5,977 bases of DNA. Origin: CAZFAT01 sp964517075. GTDB taxonomy: Bacteria; Acidobacteriota; Vicinamibacteria; Vicinamibacterales; SCN-69-37. Both the position numbers and the translations under genes were made by a program. A model generated the notes under the pieces. That model was not told the origin of the DNA. It did not search any database and saw only the letters and a program-made list of their open reading frames with translations. Positions within the stretch are counted from its first letter, which is position 1, and each line of letters begins with the position of its first letter. Where the stretch lies: the NCBI GenBank assembly GCA_964517075.1, contig CAZFAT010000369.1, positions 1 through 5,977 of the forward strand, read 5' to 3'. Shown here in pieces: positions 5,271-5,977 of this stretch.

Positions 5271-5977
5271 ATGATCGAGGTGCTCGTGACGGGCGGCGCC
5301 GGCTTCATCGGATCGAACTTCGTCCGCTGGGCCCACGGGGCGCACCCGGACTGGCGCCTCACGACGCTCGACAAGCTGACCTACGCGGGACGGCTGGAGA
5401 ACCTGCGTGACGTGATCGACAGCCCGCGCCACCGCTTCGTCAAGGGCGACATCGCGGACGCACCGGTCGCGGCCCCGCTCGTCCGCGACGCGGAGATCGT
5501 CGTGCACTTAGCCGCGGAGACCCACGTGGACCGGTCGATTCAGTCCGCGGCCGACTTCCTGCAGACGGACGTCATCGGCACGTTCGTCCTGCTCGAGGCG
5601 GCGCGGACGGCGCCCAGGCTCCGCCGGTTCATTCAGATCTCCACCGACGAGGTCTACGGCAGCGTGGCCGAAGGGCGCAGCCGGGAAACCGACGAGCTGC
5701 GCCCGCGCAATCCGTATTCGGCGAGCAAGGCGGCGGCCGATCGGCTGGCCTACAGCTACTTCGCCACGCACGGCGTCCCGGTGGTCGTGACGCGCGCCTC
5801 CAACAATTACGGGCCGAACCAGTTTCCCGAGAAAATCATTCCGCTGTTTGTCACCAACGCGATCGACTCGCAGGCGGTCCCGCTCTACGGCGACGGTCTC
5901 AACGTGCGCGACTGGCTGCACGTCGACGACCATTGCCGCGCGATCGATCTGCTCATCGAGCGGGGCGAACCGGGCGA
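5271..5977 (+). CDS. rmlB: dTDP-glucose 4,6-dehydratase, 5' part (3' end outside window)
   Basis: RmlB/RfbB is an NAD-dependent short-chain dehydrogenase/reductase-family enzyme that converts dTDP-glucose to dTDP-4-keto-6-deoxyglucose in the cytoplasm. 235 codons are visible, with the frame still open at the window edge; the family is about 320-360 residues, so roughly the last third is missing. Motifs: the NAD-binding TGGAGFIGSNF (7-17), the RmlB-typical DKLTYAGRLENL (34-45), GDI (59-61), HLAAETHVDRSI (79-90), catalytic STDEVYG (124-130) with Thr125-Asp126-Glu127, YSASK (149-153) with the Tyr149/Lys153 pair, NNYGPNQFPEKIIPLF (178-193) and YGDGLNVRDWLHVDDHC (206-222). The TDE triad distinguishes it from generic epimerases. 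The start ATG is 4 nt after the rmlA TGA, with only a weak GGTGGTG upstream, so translation is probably coupled to rmlA. Codon 80 is TTA, unusual for this gene set. Confidence 0.95.
   Translation, partial: MIEVLVTGGAGFIGSNFVRWAHGAHPDWRLTTLDKLTYAGRLENLRDVIDSPRHRFVKGDIADAPVAAPLVRDAEIVVHLAAETHVDRSIQSAADFLQTDVIGTFVLLEAARTAPRLRRFIQISTDEVYGSVAEGRSRETDELRPRNPYSASKAAADRLAYSYFATHGVPVVVTRASNNYGPNQFPEKIIPLFVTNAIDSQAVPLYGDGLNVRDWLHVDDHCRAIDLLIERGEPG

Noticed and set aside
4034..5374. Open frame of 446 codons on the - strand opposite rmlA
   Set aside because: It covers the end of lptD, all of rmlA and the start of rmlB, has no family motifs, and is rich in Asp/Arg/Val as expected from the reverse of GC-rich codons.

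Overview
The window is a gene-dense, high-GC stretch (roughly two thirds G+C by eye). It carries five genes, all on the + strand, almost end to end: accD (3' part only), folC, lptD (ostA/imp), a long-form glucose-1-phosphate thymidylyltransferase (rmlA type) and rmlB/rfbB (5' part only). The gaps between them are 19, 1, 11 and 4 nt. I see no terminator, tRNA, rRNA, mobile element or CRISPR array, and no gene-free stretch longer than about 20 bases.

The organism is a diderm bacterium with an LPS-type outer membrane, since it has a full-length LptD with a signal peptide and the conserved cysteines. The high GC, the accD-folC-lptD order and the LptD C-terminus ending in a GSFSN-type motif suggest Acidobacteriota (perhaps Vicinamibacteria-like) or a deltaproteobacterial relative. 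That placement is inference, not proof.

Layout: 1-612 is the carboxyltransferase beta subunit of acetyl-CoA carboxylase, missing its N-terminus. 632-1894 is folylpolyglutamate/dihydrofolate synthase. 1896-4187 is the outer-membrane LPS-assembly barrel LptD. 4199-5266 is a nucleotidyltransferase with a left-handed beta-helix tail that should make dTDP-glucose. 5271-5977 is the first ~235 residues of dTDP-glucose 4,6-dehydratase, which acts on that product.

The genes probably form one transcription unit. It begins with fatty-acid precursor and folate housekeeping functions, moves to LPS export, and continues into dTDP-deoxysugar synthesis (for example dTDP-rhamnose for O-antigen or other surface glycans). 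rmlC and rmlD would be expected downstream of the window or elsewhere.

I do not find an exotic or undescribed system. The most interesting points are the five-cysteine arrangement of LptD, the pairing of a StrD-like long-form RmlA with RmlB next to lptD, the poor ribosome-binding context of rmlA with a -10-like GATAAT just upstream, a perfect 10-bp hairpin inside lptD, and frequent GATC sites.
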